Below are positions 1 to 8,655 of a stretch of DNA of 64,000 bases, piece after piece. Numbering within the stretch: the stretch's first letter is position 1; each line of letters begins with the position of its first letter. Both the position numbers and the translations under genes were made by a program. This stretch comes from Rivularia sp. PCC 7116. GTDB lineage: Bacteria; Cyanobacteriota; Cyanobacteriia; Cyanobacteriales; Nostocaceae. Under the pieces are notes generated by a model. It did not search any database and was not told where the DNA came from. It saw nothing but the letters and a program-made list of their open reading frames with translations. The stretch lies in NCBI RefSeq assembly GCF_000316665.1, contig NC_019678.1, positions 310,001 through 374,000 of the forward strand, given 5' to 3'.

Positions 1-364
1 GTCCGACAATACTCATATCACCCCTGATAACATTCCACAGTTGTGGAAGTTCGTCTAAACTGCTTTCCCGTAAAAACTCACCAAAAGCAGTCAGACGCAA
101 TTCGTCATCCAATAAATTACCCTCAGCATCCCGCTCGTCTGTCATGGTACGAAACTTATAGAATCGAAAAATCTTTCCATCCTTACCGGGACGAGGCTGA
201 CTAAAAATCAACGGACTGCCCATACGAAAATAAATTGCTATCGCCACTATAAATATGATTGGGGATAGCATAATTAGAGCGATGCTTGCGAAAAATCTGT
301 CTAAAACGGATTTGATGACGCGACTGCTTTTACCACGCTCAGCCTGTAACCCTTGAGCAATCAT
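1..364 (-). CDS. Phosphoglycosyl transferase (bacterial sugar transferase), 3' end outside window
   Basis: This is the N-terminal ~121 residues of a WcaJ/RfbP-type initiating sugar transferase, cut by the window start. I translated it from the complement of an ATG at 362-364. It shows a short cytoplasmic leader, one hydrophobic segment (residues ~19-41) and the diagnostic run PLIFSQPRPGKDGKIF followed by FYKFRTM, then LRESSLDELPQLWNV and RGDMSIVG. This family transfers a sugar-1-phosphate from a nucleotide sugar to undecaprenyl phosphate at the inner membrane, the first committed step of exopolysaccharide repeat-unit assembly. It lies downstream of, and on the same strand as, the glycosyltransferase, flippase and polymerase genes, which fits a Wzx/Wzy pathway. 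The donor sugar cannot be told from the sequence. Confidence 0.9.
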   Translation of the reverse strand, partial: MIAQGLQAERGKSSRVIKSVLDRFFASIALIMLSPIIFIVAIAIYFRMGSPLIFSQPRPGKDGKIFRFYKFRTMTDERDAEGNLLDDELRLTAFGEFLRESSLDELPQLWNVIRGDMSIVG

Positions 365-726
365 TGATAAATCCCTTTACTTCAAAGTTCATTCAAAAAT
401 TTTTGCCGCAATCAGCAGCAATTAACTATTAGACCTCTACAAGAACTAAATCGAGATGAAAGCATATAACCTCACTCGAATAAGCTACTTGGCATTATTA
501 ATCGAACACACTAAAAATTTAGGAAAGCACATTTCTATAAGCTTTCCGCACTCGGGAAGGTCTTTTCTACCTTTGTATTGCAGTTAAATATGAATAATTA
601 CCCTATTAGAATTAAGAATCAAATCTTTAATCCATAATAAACATAACTAAGATAAGTTATTTTTTGTTGCCAATTTGGCAGTAATTAATTGATAACCGAT
701 CTAAAATTACCCGCCACACCTCAAAA
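365..726. other. AT-rich spacer between the sugar transferase and the GT4 gene
   Basis: This 362-bp non-coding stretch separates two genes of the polysaccharide locus that run in the same direction. I see no convincing open frame, no strong hairpin-plus-T run and no conserved repeat. Its length allows a separate promoter for the initiating transferase gene, unlike the tight spacing elsewhere in the locus; that is inference. Confidence 0.4.
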
Positions 727-1881
727 TTAATAAACTCCTAATTCTTTGTAATATTGTGTGAGTCTCTCAAAAACGAATTCCTCGTTATATTCAGCTTCAA
801 CACGTTCGCGGCTTGCTTTGCCTTGCTTTTGTCGCAGTTGGGGATCGGAAAGTAGCATTCTCAAAGCTTTTGCTAACCTGGTGCTATTCTGAGATGGCAC
901 AATAAATCCATTTTTTTCATTTACTACTGCTTCTCGACAACCGCGAACATCTGTAGCAACTATTGGTAAATTCATTGCCATGGCTTCGACAATAGAACGA
1001 GGTAATCCTTCGTGAGAGAAAGTAGGTAAGGTAAAAATATCTAAAAGACCTAAAAGTTCTGGGATATCTTGGCGTTCTCCTGTAAGGGTGACGTGTTTCT
1101 CAAGTCCAAGAGCTTTGATTCTTTGATTGAGTTCGATTTGAAAGGGTTCTGGGTCGGTGGTAAGTTGAGAACCAATCACCACAACGTGTAAATTAGGAAA
1201 TTCAGAAATTAACTCTCCTGCGGCTTCAATTAGATATCCGCTTCCCTTTTTACGAGTTAAACGTCCAATTGTACCAATGACTAAACTGGCATCGGGTATA
1301 CCTAATGATTGACGTAATTGTGATTGTGACTCTGGATTTAATCGCGAAGGGTTGAAGCGTTCGATATCGACACCGTTACCCAAGTAGGCTATTTTCTCAG
1401 GCTGACAAAGACCTATTTTTCTGGCAGTGGTAATGTCTTCGTGATTTTGAGTCAGGATTAAATCTGTGATAGTAGCAGCATATTTTTCTATATTTGAGTA
1501 GAAAAAATATTGGCTTGGAGATGATAAATCGTGAAATGGAAAACCATGGGCAGTGTACACAATTGCTTTTACTCCTGCTAATTTAGCTGCAATCCTTCCT
1601 AATACAGCAGCGATAGGAGTATGAACGTGAACTAGATCGTAGTTATTTTCTCTGATAATTTTTGTTAAACCCGAAATACTTTTAAAATTTAGGATTGGAG
1701 AAATTTTCCGATCGATTTGAACCGGATGCACTGTATATCCTTTTTCTTGCAATCTTTGAGCATCTTCATCCCAGGAGCAAGCTATGCCGACTTCAAACCC
1801 TTGGGATAACAAGTAATTTATCTGGGGTAGCAAAAGGATTTCAGCGGTGGTTCCAATTGCACAAATATGTAAAATTTTCAT
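727..1881 (-). CDS. GT4-family glycosyltransferase
   Basis: This 384-residue protein has the two-Rossmann GT-B fold of family 4. The N-terminal domain begins MKILHICAIGTTAEI and contains VHVHTPIAAVLGR and AHGFPFH. The C-terminal nucleotide-sugar domain has GTIGRLTRKKG and the family EX7E signature HEGLPRSIVEAMA at about residues 290-302. Such retaining enzymes transfer a sugar from an NDP donor to a lipid-linked oligosaccharide on the cytoplasmic face of the membrane. The residues after the start resemble the EpsD/PglA-like branch that acts early in repeat-unit assembly, but donor and acceptor are unknown. It follows the epimerase gene by 12 bp, so the two are probably co-transcribed. There is no membrane segment or signal peptide. 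Confidence 0.9.
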   Translation of the reverse strand: MKILHICAIGTTAEILLLPQINYLLSQGFEVGIACSWDEDAQRLQEKGYTVHPVQIDRKISPILNFKSISGLTKIIRENNYDLVHVHTPIAAVLGRIAAKLAGVKAIVYTAHGFPFHDLSSPSQYFFYSNIEKYAATITDLILTQNHEDITTARKIGLCQPEKIAYLGNGVDIERFNPSRLNPESQSQLRQSLGIPDASLVIGTIGRLTRKKGSGYLIEAAGELISEFPNLHVVVIGSQLTTDPEPFQIELNQRIKALGLEKHVTLTGERQDIPELLGLLDIFTLPTFSHEGLPRSIVEAMAMNLPIVATDVRGCREAVVNEKNGFIVPSQNSTRLAKALRMLLSDPQLRQKQGKASRERVEAEYNEEFVFERLTQYYKELGVY

Positions 1882-1893
1882 TTTATTTTCCGA

Positions 1894-2859
1894 TTAATGT
1901 TTTGTTGCACAAATATATAAATCTTTTAGCCATTCCCATTCGAGGACTAATCCTTCTCTAAGGGAAACACAAGGTTGATACGAGAGGATGCGTTTAGCTT
2001 TCGATACATCTGCGGCTGTATGACGCGCATCGCCCATTGCTCTTTCGATATAGTTTCTCTTGATGGGTTTACCAACAATTTCTTCCATTATTTCGAGTAC
2101 TTCTTTTAAAACGACTCTGCTACCACCACCAATATTAAAGACTTCTCCAACAGCATTTTCTGCGGTTGCAGCCGCTAAATTAGCAGCTACCGCATCACTA
2201 ACAAAAGTAAAATCTCGGGTTTGCAATCCATCACCATAGATGGGAATTGCTTTGTCTTCTAATACAGCTTTGTAAAATTTATGAAACGCCATATCTGGAC
2301 GTTGGCGAGGACCGTAAACTGTAAAATAACGTAGTGCTACAAATGGTACCCCAAAGTTTTTGGAATACAGTCCACATAACCTTTCAGCAGCTAATTTAGT
2401 AATGCCATAAGGTGAAACTGGTTGGGGACAAATTTGTTCGCTGGTAGGTAATGTTTCGGCATCGCCATATACGCTTGAAGTCGATGCATATACAAACCTT
2501 TTAAGCTCTTTAGCGTCTTTTGCAGCTTCAAGTATTACTTGAGTCGAACTAATATTGCGTTCGGTATAAGCGCGGAAACCTTCTCCCCAACTTGCTCTGA
2601 CTCCTGCTTGTGCTGCTTGATGATAAACAACGTCAACATCTTTTAATAACAATTTCCAGTCTAAAAACTGAATATTTCCTTCAATTAATTTAAATTTGGA
2701 AAATTTTTGTAAATGTGCAACATTCTGACGCTTTAATATCGGGTCATAGTAATCATTAAATTCATCGACACCGATGACATTTTCTCCTCTCTTTAATAAA
2801 GCTTCGGCTAAATGAGAACCAATAAATCCTGCGGCTCCCGTGACAATATTTTTAGTCAT
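1894..2859 (-). CDS. NAD-dependent NDP-sugar epimerase (UDP-glucuronate/UDP-glucose 4-epimerase-like)
   Basis: This extended short-chain dehydrogenase/reductase has ~321 residues. It shows the NAD-binding TGAAGFIGSHL motif at the N terminus, the catalytic serine in STSSVYGD, the catalytic YGITK (Tyr-x3-Lys), and the substrate-loop segment ALRYFTVYGPRQRPDMA. The family interconverts UDP-sugars for polysaccharide assembly; the segment VDEFNDYYDP is typical of the UDP-glucuronate 4-epimerase branch, so that substrate is favoured but not proven. An in-frame GTG lies three codons upstream (2868); I chose ATG 2859 because AGGGTG sits just before it and the Rossmann motif follows directly. The asnB-like gene is 143 bp upstream and a GT4 gene 12 bp downstream, all on one strand. 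Confidence 0.88.
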   Translation of the reverse strand: MTKNIVTGAAGFIGSHLAEALLKRGENVIGVDEFNDYYDPILKRQNVAHLQKFSKFKLIEGNIQFLDWKLLLKDVDVVYHQAAQAGVRASWGEGFRAYTERNISSTQVILEAAKDAKELKRFVYASTSSVYGDAETLPTSEQICPQPVSPYGITKLAAERLCGLYSKNFGVPFVALRYFTVYGPRQRPDMAFHKFYKAVLEDKAIPIYGDGLQTRDFTFVSDAVAANLAAATAENAVGEVFNIGGGSRVVLKEVLEIMEEIVGKPIKRNYIERAMGDARHTAADVSKAKRILSYQPCVSLREGLVLEWEWLKDLYICATKH

Positions 2860-3002
2860 TTTATACACCCTGTTTTGTAAAATTTCGTCCTAGCAAAAAA
2901 TACTTTTAATCAAAGTATGATGATGAATTTGTTAACTGAGAAAAGATTTCAAAACAATAAATTTTGAAAATCCGGTGAAACCGCAAGTAATTTCTCGATT
3001 CC

Positions 3003-4952
3003 TTAATAATGTTTCTCTAACCATGCTTGAAACATTAGTACATCCCATAAATGGTATTCCCAATCTCGCTTACCTGACAGATGCTCTTCCCACTTTTGTC
3101 GAATTTGCTGGGGGTTAAAAAAGCCTTCTTGACGCAATCGCGTCTCATCTAGTAATTCTTCTGCCCAGTCGCGCAAGGAACCGCGCAACCATTTGTCTAT
3201 TGGCACGCCGAAGCCCATTTTTGGACGGTCTATCAACTGTTGCGGTACATATTTATACAGAACTTGGCGCAGCAGCCATTTACCCTCTCCCTCGCGGATT
3301 TTCATTGACATGGGAATCCGCCAAGCAAATTCGATCGCACGGTGGTCTAAAAAGGGTATACGACCTTCTAAACTTACACCCATACTGGCACGGTCAACTT
3401 TGACAAGGATATCTTCTGGTAGATAAGTCAACATATCTAAGAACATCATCCTTTGCGTAAAATCGGGTAAGTCTGCCCATGATTGGCGATCGCTTAAAAC
3501 TGTATTCGGTTCTGAACTGCCAATGACAACTGTTTCTGGCTGTTTCCAACGCGAAACAAGACCAGTATACATAGTATCTGGATCGGGAGCAGCTAAAATC
3601 TCCGCTAATTTATGTAATTTATACCCTGCGAAGGGCTGTTGAAATTTTGTTGGCAAAAAAGGATTGATAGAAGCAAAAGCCCGATTCCAATTTTCTGATG
3701 AGACACCAGTTAAACCATTAGCCAATAAATGGCGCATGTTTTGAGGAATCCAGCCTAATTTTTGCCAAATACGGTTACTCCATAAATAGCGAGTGTATCC
3801 ACCAAATAATTCATCACCAGCATCCCCCGAAAGACTCACTGTTACATGATTTCTAGCCAGTTGGGATACCAGATAAGTAGGAATTTGGGAAGCATCGGAG
3901 AAAGGCTCATCATATAGATCGGGCAGTTTTGGGATTACAGCCCGTGTTTGTTCTGCTGTGACGTATAGTTCTGTATGGTCGCAACCTAAATGTTGCGCTA
4001 CAGCTTTGGCGTGCTGGGCTTCATTATACTCTTCTTCATAAAAGCCGATGCTGAAGGTTTTGACTTTTTGACTGCTTTGAGCCTGCATTAAAGCCACAAT
4101 CGTAGAGGAATCAATTCCTCCAGAAAGAAAAGCACCTAAAGGTACATCAGCAATCATTCGCATTGCCACGGCATCTTTTAACAATGCCTCAAGTTGATCT
4201 ACAGCTTCCGTTTCAGAACCGGTAAAAGGATTAGACACGCCTGCTTCTGCTGCTTCTTTTAAAGACCAGTAAGCTATTGGTTCGGAAGTAATAGTATTGC
4301 CATCAACGCAAAGCAAGGTTGCAGGTGGTAACTTATAAATACCTTTGTAAATTGAGAATGGTTGAGGAATATAAGAATAGCGGAGAAACAATGCTAAAGC
4401 ATCGCGGTTAATTTCCGGTTGAAAATCGGGATGAGCTTTGAGGGCTTTTAATTCTGAGCCAAATAGGAAAGTGCGACCTACCCAGCCATAATACAGTGGC
4501 TTTTCACCCAGGCGATCGCGTCCTAAATACAAAACTCGTTTGGATCTATCCCAGAGTGCAAACGCAAACATGCCATTAAAGCGTTTAGTTGCTTCTTGCA
4601 TACCCCATTGGCAGAAGCCCGCTAGCATCACCTCAGTGTCAGAATGACCTCGAAACTGCTGTCCTAATGATTCTAGTTGTTGCCTTAACTCTAAAAAGTT
4701 ATAAATTTCGCCATTAAATACGATTACATAGCGACCATCGGCGGAAATCATCGGCTGATGTCCTTGCGGTGAAAGGTCTACTATCGCCAATCGCCGATGT
4801 CCCAAGGCTATTCCTGTTTCTGTATCTACCCAGCTTCCCTTATCATCGGGACCGCGATAAATTAGTGAATTGGACATTTGCTCGACAACTATTGCCAGCT
4901 TATCGTTACTTATTTGCCTTGAAGTATCCCAAAAACCAGTAATTCCACACAT
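3003..4952 (-). CDS. asnB: Asparagine synthase (glutamine-hydrolysing), AsnB type
   Basis: This 649-residue two-domain amidotransferase has the class II glutaminase domain at residues 2-~190, with Cys2 in MCGITGF as the nucleophile and FNGEIYNF and SDTEV as glutamine-binding parts. The synthetase domain (~245-640) has the ATP pyrophosphatase loop SGGIDSS at 277-283 and SLSGDAGDELFGGY. Classical members convert aspartate to asparagine using glutamine and ATP. Members embedded in polysaccharide loci often amidate another carboxylate, such as a uronic acid, so the real acceptor here may be a sugar. That reading comes only from the context between a GT4 gene and an epimerase gene. The start is fixed because Cys must follow the initiator Met. 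Length is normal for the long AsnB form. Confidence 0.92.
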   Translation of the reverse strand: MCGITGFWDTSRQISNDKLAIVVEQMSNSLIYRGPDDKGSWVDTETGIALGHRRLAIVDLSPQGHQPMISADGRYVIVFNGEIYNFLELRQQLESLGQQFRGHSDTEVMLAGFCQWGMQEATKRFNGMFAFALWDRSKRVLYLGRDRLGEKPLYYGWVGRTFLFGSELKALKAHPDFQPEINRDALALFLRYSYIPQPFSIYKGIYKLPPATLLCVDGNTITSEPIAYWSLKEAAEAGVSNPFTGSETEAVDQLEALLKDAVAMRMIADVPLGAFLSGGIDSSTIVALMQAQSSQKVKTFSIGFYEEEYNEAQHAKAVAQHLGCDHTELYVTAEQTRAVIPKLPDLYDEPFSDASQIPTYLVSQLARNHVTVSLSGDAGDELFGGYTRYLWSNRIWQKLGWIPQNMRHLLANGLTGVSSENWNRAFASINPFLPTKFQQPFAGYKLHKLAEILAAPDPDTMYTGLVSRWKQPETVVIGSSEPNTVLSDRQSWADLPDFTQRMMFLDMLTYLPEDILVKVDRASMGVSLEGRIPFLDHRAIEFAWRIPMSMKIREGEGKWLLRQVLYKYVPQQLIDRPKMGFGVPIDKWLRGSLRDWAEELLDETRLRQEGFFNPQQIRQKWEEHLSGKRDWEYHLWDVLMFQAWLEKHY

Positions 4953-5020
4953 ATTGATTAATTCTAATGAAAATTTATACTAATCAGGACTTTTCGATAA
5001 TTGTCTATCTGAAGAAAGAT

Positions 5021-6112
5021 TTATACACTCTCAGACAAAGCTGCATACTGTGAAGTTGCTCGTTCAAAAGAAAAGTACATTGCCCTCTGAGTTGAGAATT
5101 CTTTGCTTATAGGAGATTCAAGTACTCTCAACATCGCTGACGACAAAGCCATCACATCACTCATCGGAACTAATTCTCCATATTTTCCCTCTGCTAAGAT
5201 TTCTTTTGGTCCGCTAGGGCAGTCTGTGGAAATCACCGGACAACCACAAGCCATAGCTTCTATCAATACAGTAGGCAACCCTTCCCAAAGAGAAGAAAGA
5301 ATGAATGCACTAGCCCGACTCATGTAGGCATAAGGATTTTTCACAAATCCAGGCATCGATACATCATTTGCAATGCCTAAATTATTCGTGATTGTTTCAA
5401 GTTCCGGTCTTAATTCTCCCTCTCCTAAAATTATCAAACGAACTGCAACTTTTTGTCTTAAGTTTGCAAAAGCTTTAATTAAAGTAGCAAAATCCTTTTT
5501 TAGTGTTAAGCGTCCTACTGCTATAAATACAGGAGGAGAGTTTGGTTGCAACCAAGGATGATCTAAAGGGGCTTTTGCTTTATCAATCAGTTCGCGATTA
5601 ACTACCGGATTATAAATTGTTTGAACAATACCTTTTTTTAAACCCAGTTCAGTTTCTAAATCTCGCGATACTGCTTCACTAACTCCCACAATTTTGTCAG
5701 CACGGGGATAAAGCAATTTCATTAACGGTGGTACGAATCTAGCCCGAAAGACTTCCGACTCTGAAACTGACAAAGTGTCATGTTCAACTAATATTATTTT
5801 AGTATCTGTAAGTGCTAATAGCTTTGCTAATGCTGCTATTACGTTGGCATGACATAAATGTGAAATCAGCACATTGGGCTTATTTTCTCTTAAATATCTA
5901 GATAAAGGCAAAATCGCCTTAATAACCCTTTGACAATCCAAATTCACTATCCGTACCTGGGGAGGTATTTGGTTCATGTATGCCCCAGTCGCACTAGCTA
6001 AAACCAAATCTAAAGATACATCTTTTGATAACATTCCTTTGAGTAGATTCACTACTACTCTTTCGGCACCACCACCAACCATGCTGGGAATAAAAAAAGC
6101 AATATGTCTCAT
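5021..6112 (-). CDS. GT4-family glycosyltransferase
   Basis: This 363-residue GT-B enzyme starts MRHIAFFIPSMVGGGAERV, the glycine-rich opening typical of GT4 enzymes of O-antigen and exopolysaccharide loci. The second domain has FIAVGRLTLKKDF, ILGEGELRPELE, GFVKNPYAYMSRA and the EX7E signature WEGLPTVLIEAMA. It should add a sugar to an undecaprenyl-linked intermediate in the cytoplasm; donor and linkage are not predictable. The gene is separated from the upstream GT4 gene by a 152-bp spacer holding a MITE-like element, and from asnB by 68 bp. It resembles the gene at 8656-9816 more than the other two, suggesting an old duplication inside the locus. Confidence 0.9.
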   Translation of the reverse strand: MRHIAFFIPSMVGGGAERVVVNLLKGMLSKDVSLDLVLASATGAYMNQIPPQVRIVNLDCQRVIKAILPLSRYLRENKPNVLISHLCHANVIAALAKLLALTDTKIILVEHDTLSVSESEVFRARFVPPLMKLLYPRADKIVGVSEAVSRDLETELGLKKGIVQTIYNPVVNRELIDKAKAPLDHPWLQPNSPPVFIAVGRLTLKKDFATLIKAFANLRQKVAVRLIILGEGELRPELETITNNLGIANDVSMPGFVKNPYAYMSRASAFILSSLWEGLPTVLIEAMACGCPVISTDCPSGPKEILAEGKYGELVPMSDVMALSSAMLRVLESPISKEFSTQRAMYFSFERATSQYAALSESV

Positions 6113-6156
6113 AAATTAGCCATTTCAAATTATCATTTTGTTTAAGAAATAATCTT

Positions 6157-6230
6157 AGGATTTACGCAACCGGCATATTTTTCTCGTAGTCACGCACCAA
6201 CCAGACATTGTGACAATTGCGTAAGTCCTG
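6157..6230. mobile_element. MITE-like element with terminal inverted repeats and target duplication
   Basis: The spacer between two GT4 genes contains AGGATTTACGCAA (6157-6169) and its near-perfect inverted copy TTGCGTAAGTCCT (6217-6229), 12 of 13 positions matching. The hexamer AATCTT occurs at 6151-6156 immediately left and again at 6231-6236 immediately right of the element. A ~74-bp non-coding unit with terminal inverted repeats and a 5-6-bp flanking direct repeat is the hallmark of a miniature inverted-repeat transposable element. No transposase is encoded. The parent insertion sequence was not identified. Confidence 0.7.
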
Positions 6231-6264
6231 AATCTTTTAACTTTTAAATCAAAAAGTGTTGAAC

Positions 6265-7401
6265 TTAAGCCAAACTGGCGTACAACTTTTCGTACTCGGA
6301 CACTACGGAATCTAAAGAAAATAATTTCTGGATTCTTGCTCTTGCAGCCTTTCCTAGTGCTTCTCTATCAGAGGTTTCCATATTAATTAACTCTCGCCAA
6401 GCTTGAGCCAAAGCTTCAGGATTTTGGGGTGATATAACTCTTCCCGTATCTCCCACAATAAGAGCAGAATCACCAACATCCGTGACTACACAAGGTACAC
6501 CGCAGGACATCGCTTCACCGACAACTAAAGGAAATGCTTCGCCATAGGCAGATGGCAAAGTAAAAATATCGAACGCAGCAGCCAATTGAGGTATATCGCG
6601 TCGCTCACCTAATAATTTTGTTTTTTTGACTAACTGTAAATCTTTAATTAAGCCAACTAAATTTTTATTGTCCTTGTCTACTTCCGTTCCGGCTAAAATA
6701 AAATATATATTTTCATTGTCGTATTTTTGGGATATCAAAGCTGCAGCTTGCAAAAAATTGTTGTGGTCTTTCATGGGATGATATCGTCCCATCATGCCAA
6801 TTAAAATGCTGTCTTCAGGTAAAGATAGTTCAAATCGAATCTTGGATCTAGCTGCGGATGAAGGTGCAAAAATAGAAGTATCAAAACCGTTAGGAATTAC
6901 GCAATTATGTTTGCTGTGATAACCTAACTTTTCATGCTTATGACGACTTGTTTGAGAAACAAATATATTACTTGCACTAAAGGGAGAAACATATGCTCCT
7001 GACTTAATTAATAATGCAGTTAATTTTTTTTCTAAACTTAATGAAGTCGGAGAGTAGTGAATGCTCCATAAAACGGGGACTTGAGATAAAAGAGATAATT
7101 TTGCCCACAGCGCTGCTATATTGCCATGATACATCCAGCCCTGAATTAAATCGGGCTTTATTTGACGAATTATTTTGATTAGTCTCCAAATATTAGCCGG
7201 TGTGGGTATTCCTTGTTCCATGTTTAAAGTGTAAATTGGAATACCGTTAGCTTCTATTCTATTCCCTAACGTTCCTTTATCAAGAAGAGAAATTACTGTA
7301 GGGCTAAAACATTCTCGATTAATTTTTGATAGTAACTGGTAAAGCATCATTTCTGCGCCACCAGTATCGAGTCCAGTAGTACAATAAACTATTTTCATCA
7401 T
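6265..7401 (-). CDS. GT4-family glycosyltransferase
   Basis: This 378-residue GT-B glycosyltransferase opens MMKIVYCTTGLDTGGAEMM. It has a middle segment GWMYHGNIAALWAKL, a second Rossmann domain with GMMGRYHPMKDHNNFL, LLGERRDIPQL, and the EX7E signature GEAFPLVVGEAMS. The form resembles exopolysaccharide glycosyltransferases of the EpsF/WbnK type. Its start codon overlaps the stop of the upstream Wzy-like gene by four bases (ATGA, 7398-7401), good evidence for translational coupling and a common operon. The product is soluble or peripheral with no signal peptide. The sugar specificity is unknown. Confidence 0.9.
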   Translation of the reverse strand: MMKIVYCTTGLDTGGAEMMLYQLLSKINRECFSPTVISLLDKGTLGNRIEANGIPIYTLNMEQGIPTPANIWRLIKIIRQIKPDLIQGWMYHGNIAALWAKLSLLSQVPVLWSIHYSPTSLSLEKKLTALLIKSGAYVSPFSASNIFVSQTSRHKHEKLGYHSKHNCVIPNGFDTSIFAPSSAARSKIRFELSLPEDSILIGMMGRYHPMKDHNNFLQAAALISQKYDNENIYFILAGTEVDKDNKNLVGLIKDLQLVKKTKLLGERRDIPQLAAAFDIFTLPSAYGEAFPLVVGEAMSCGVPCVVTDVGDSALIVGDTGRVISPQNPEALAQAWRELINMETSDREALGKAARARIQKLFSLDSVVSEYEKLYASLA

Positions 7402-8612
7402 CTGTTTTCCATAAAAACTGATTTATCAAATTGACTTTGCATTGTCATTGCAGCCATCAATGAAAATGTTGTCAACATGTATCTTTCATCTAAAACGTTA
7501 TGACTAAAGATTCCCCATAGTAGAATAAAGCCAGCAAAAATAAAGCTAATATCTTTAACTTTTCCATAAGCTCCTTTAATAGTTGCATAAACTAACAGAG
7601 GCATGATTAATATTCCCAAAAAACCATGATCTATGATTAAATTAAGATATATATTATGCGTAGAAAGCCCTGCCGACCAACTGTGAGTTGTTCCTATACC
7701 ATTGCCAATAATCGGGCTTTTAAGAAATCTATACCAGCCAACTTCAACAATATCTAAACGTGATGTGTCGTCATCAGCATCGCGAGAGGAAGGGTCTTGG
7801 AACCATACTAATCTTCCAGCAATATTATCATTTAATATATTCATTTCTTCTAAGGTAGTTATTAACAATGCACTGCCGAGAAATATCTGTAAAGCTCCTA
7901 TAAATCCAATACCAAAAAAAACTTTTTTGAGTGAAATTATTTTTTTATAACTGAAAAATATAACCATCAATATCCAACTTAAAATAGCTCCTCTTGAGAA
8001 TGTCATGAAAGCTCCGATACCGACGATAAATATAAATGGTAAACGCAATTTTCGGGGAATAATACTGACGCAAAAAATCATACTACAAATAAGCGAGCCA
8101 CCAGCAATATTAGGATTGAGATAAAATCCTGCCGGTCTACCAGTTGTGTTAACTCCTCCAAAAAAATCTGGGTTGGTTAATTCTATAAAATTATTTACTG
8201 TAGTTACAATCGCTATCACTGCTATCGCCCATATAGCAACTTTTTGCACCATAGAGTGTTCTGAAAAAATCAAGTGCATTGTTACCAGATAAATTACCGA
8301 AAGTATTCTAGTATCTAGTTCTTGAATAGCTATTTCTGACCAATTAGTAAAATGAGTTAAGTAAATTACTGAGATACTTATATAAAAAAAACACCAAATT
8401 ATTAATGGTTTTGATAAATATTTAAAACTATGCGAAATGTAACTGACAAATATTGGAGCCGAGAGCAGAAAAAAAATTCTCAGCGTTGTTAGAGGAGTAG
8501 GAAAAGAACCGCTTTCATACAAATATATATCTAAATGGCTATAAAATAGAAAGATAGCAAATATAGCTAAAAAGCATTTATAAACAACAATTAAATTTAT
8601 TTTTAAACCCAT
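7398..8612 (-). CDS. O-antigen ligase/Wzy-type polymerase-like membrane protein
   Basis: This 404-residue protein is almost entirely hydrophobic, with about ten membrane segments and a large loop around residues 270-330. Two features mark the Wzy/WaaL (O-antigen ligase) superfamily: AGFYLNPNIAGGSLICSM in the middle and STHNIYLNLIIDHGFLG near the C-terminal third, where the His sits in the position typical of Wzy_C proteins. Such proteins polymerise or ligate undecaprenyl-linked repeat units on the periplasmic side. Next to a flippase and an initiating transferase, polymerase is the more likely role, but ligase cannot be excluded from sequence. The local sequence is very AT-rich. It overlaps the next GT4 gene by four bases. 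Confidence 0.82.
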   Translation of the reverse strand: MGLKINLIVVYKCFLAIFAIFLFYSHLDIYLYESGSFPTPLTTLRIFFLLSAPIFVSYISHSFKYLSKPLIIWCFFYISISVIYLTHFTNWSEIAIQELDTRILSVIYLVTMHLIFSEHSMVQKVAIWAIAVIAIVTTVNNFIELTNPDFFGGVNTTGRPAGFYLNPNIAGGSLICSMIFCVSIIPRKLRLPFIFIVGIGAFMTFSRGAILSWILMVIFFSYKKIISLKKVFFGIGFIGALQIFLGSALLITTLEEMNILNDNIAGRLVWFQDPSSRDADDDTSRLDIVEVGWYRFLKSPIIGNGIGTTHSWSAGLSTHNIYLNLIIDHGFLGILIMPLLVYATIKGAYGKVKDISFIFAGFILLWGIFSHNVLDERYMLTTFSLMAAMTMQSQFDKSVFMENR

Positions 8613-8655
8613 CTCTATATTTTTATATATACTTTATATGATTATAAATACTTAT

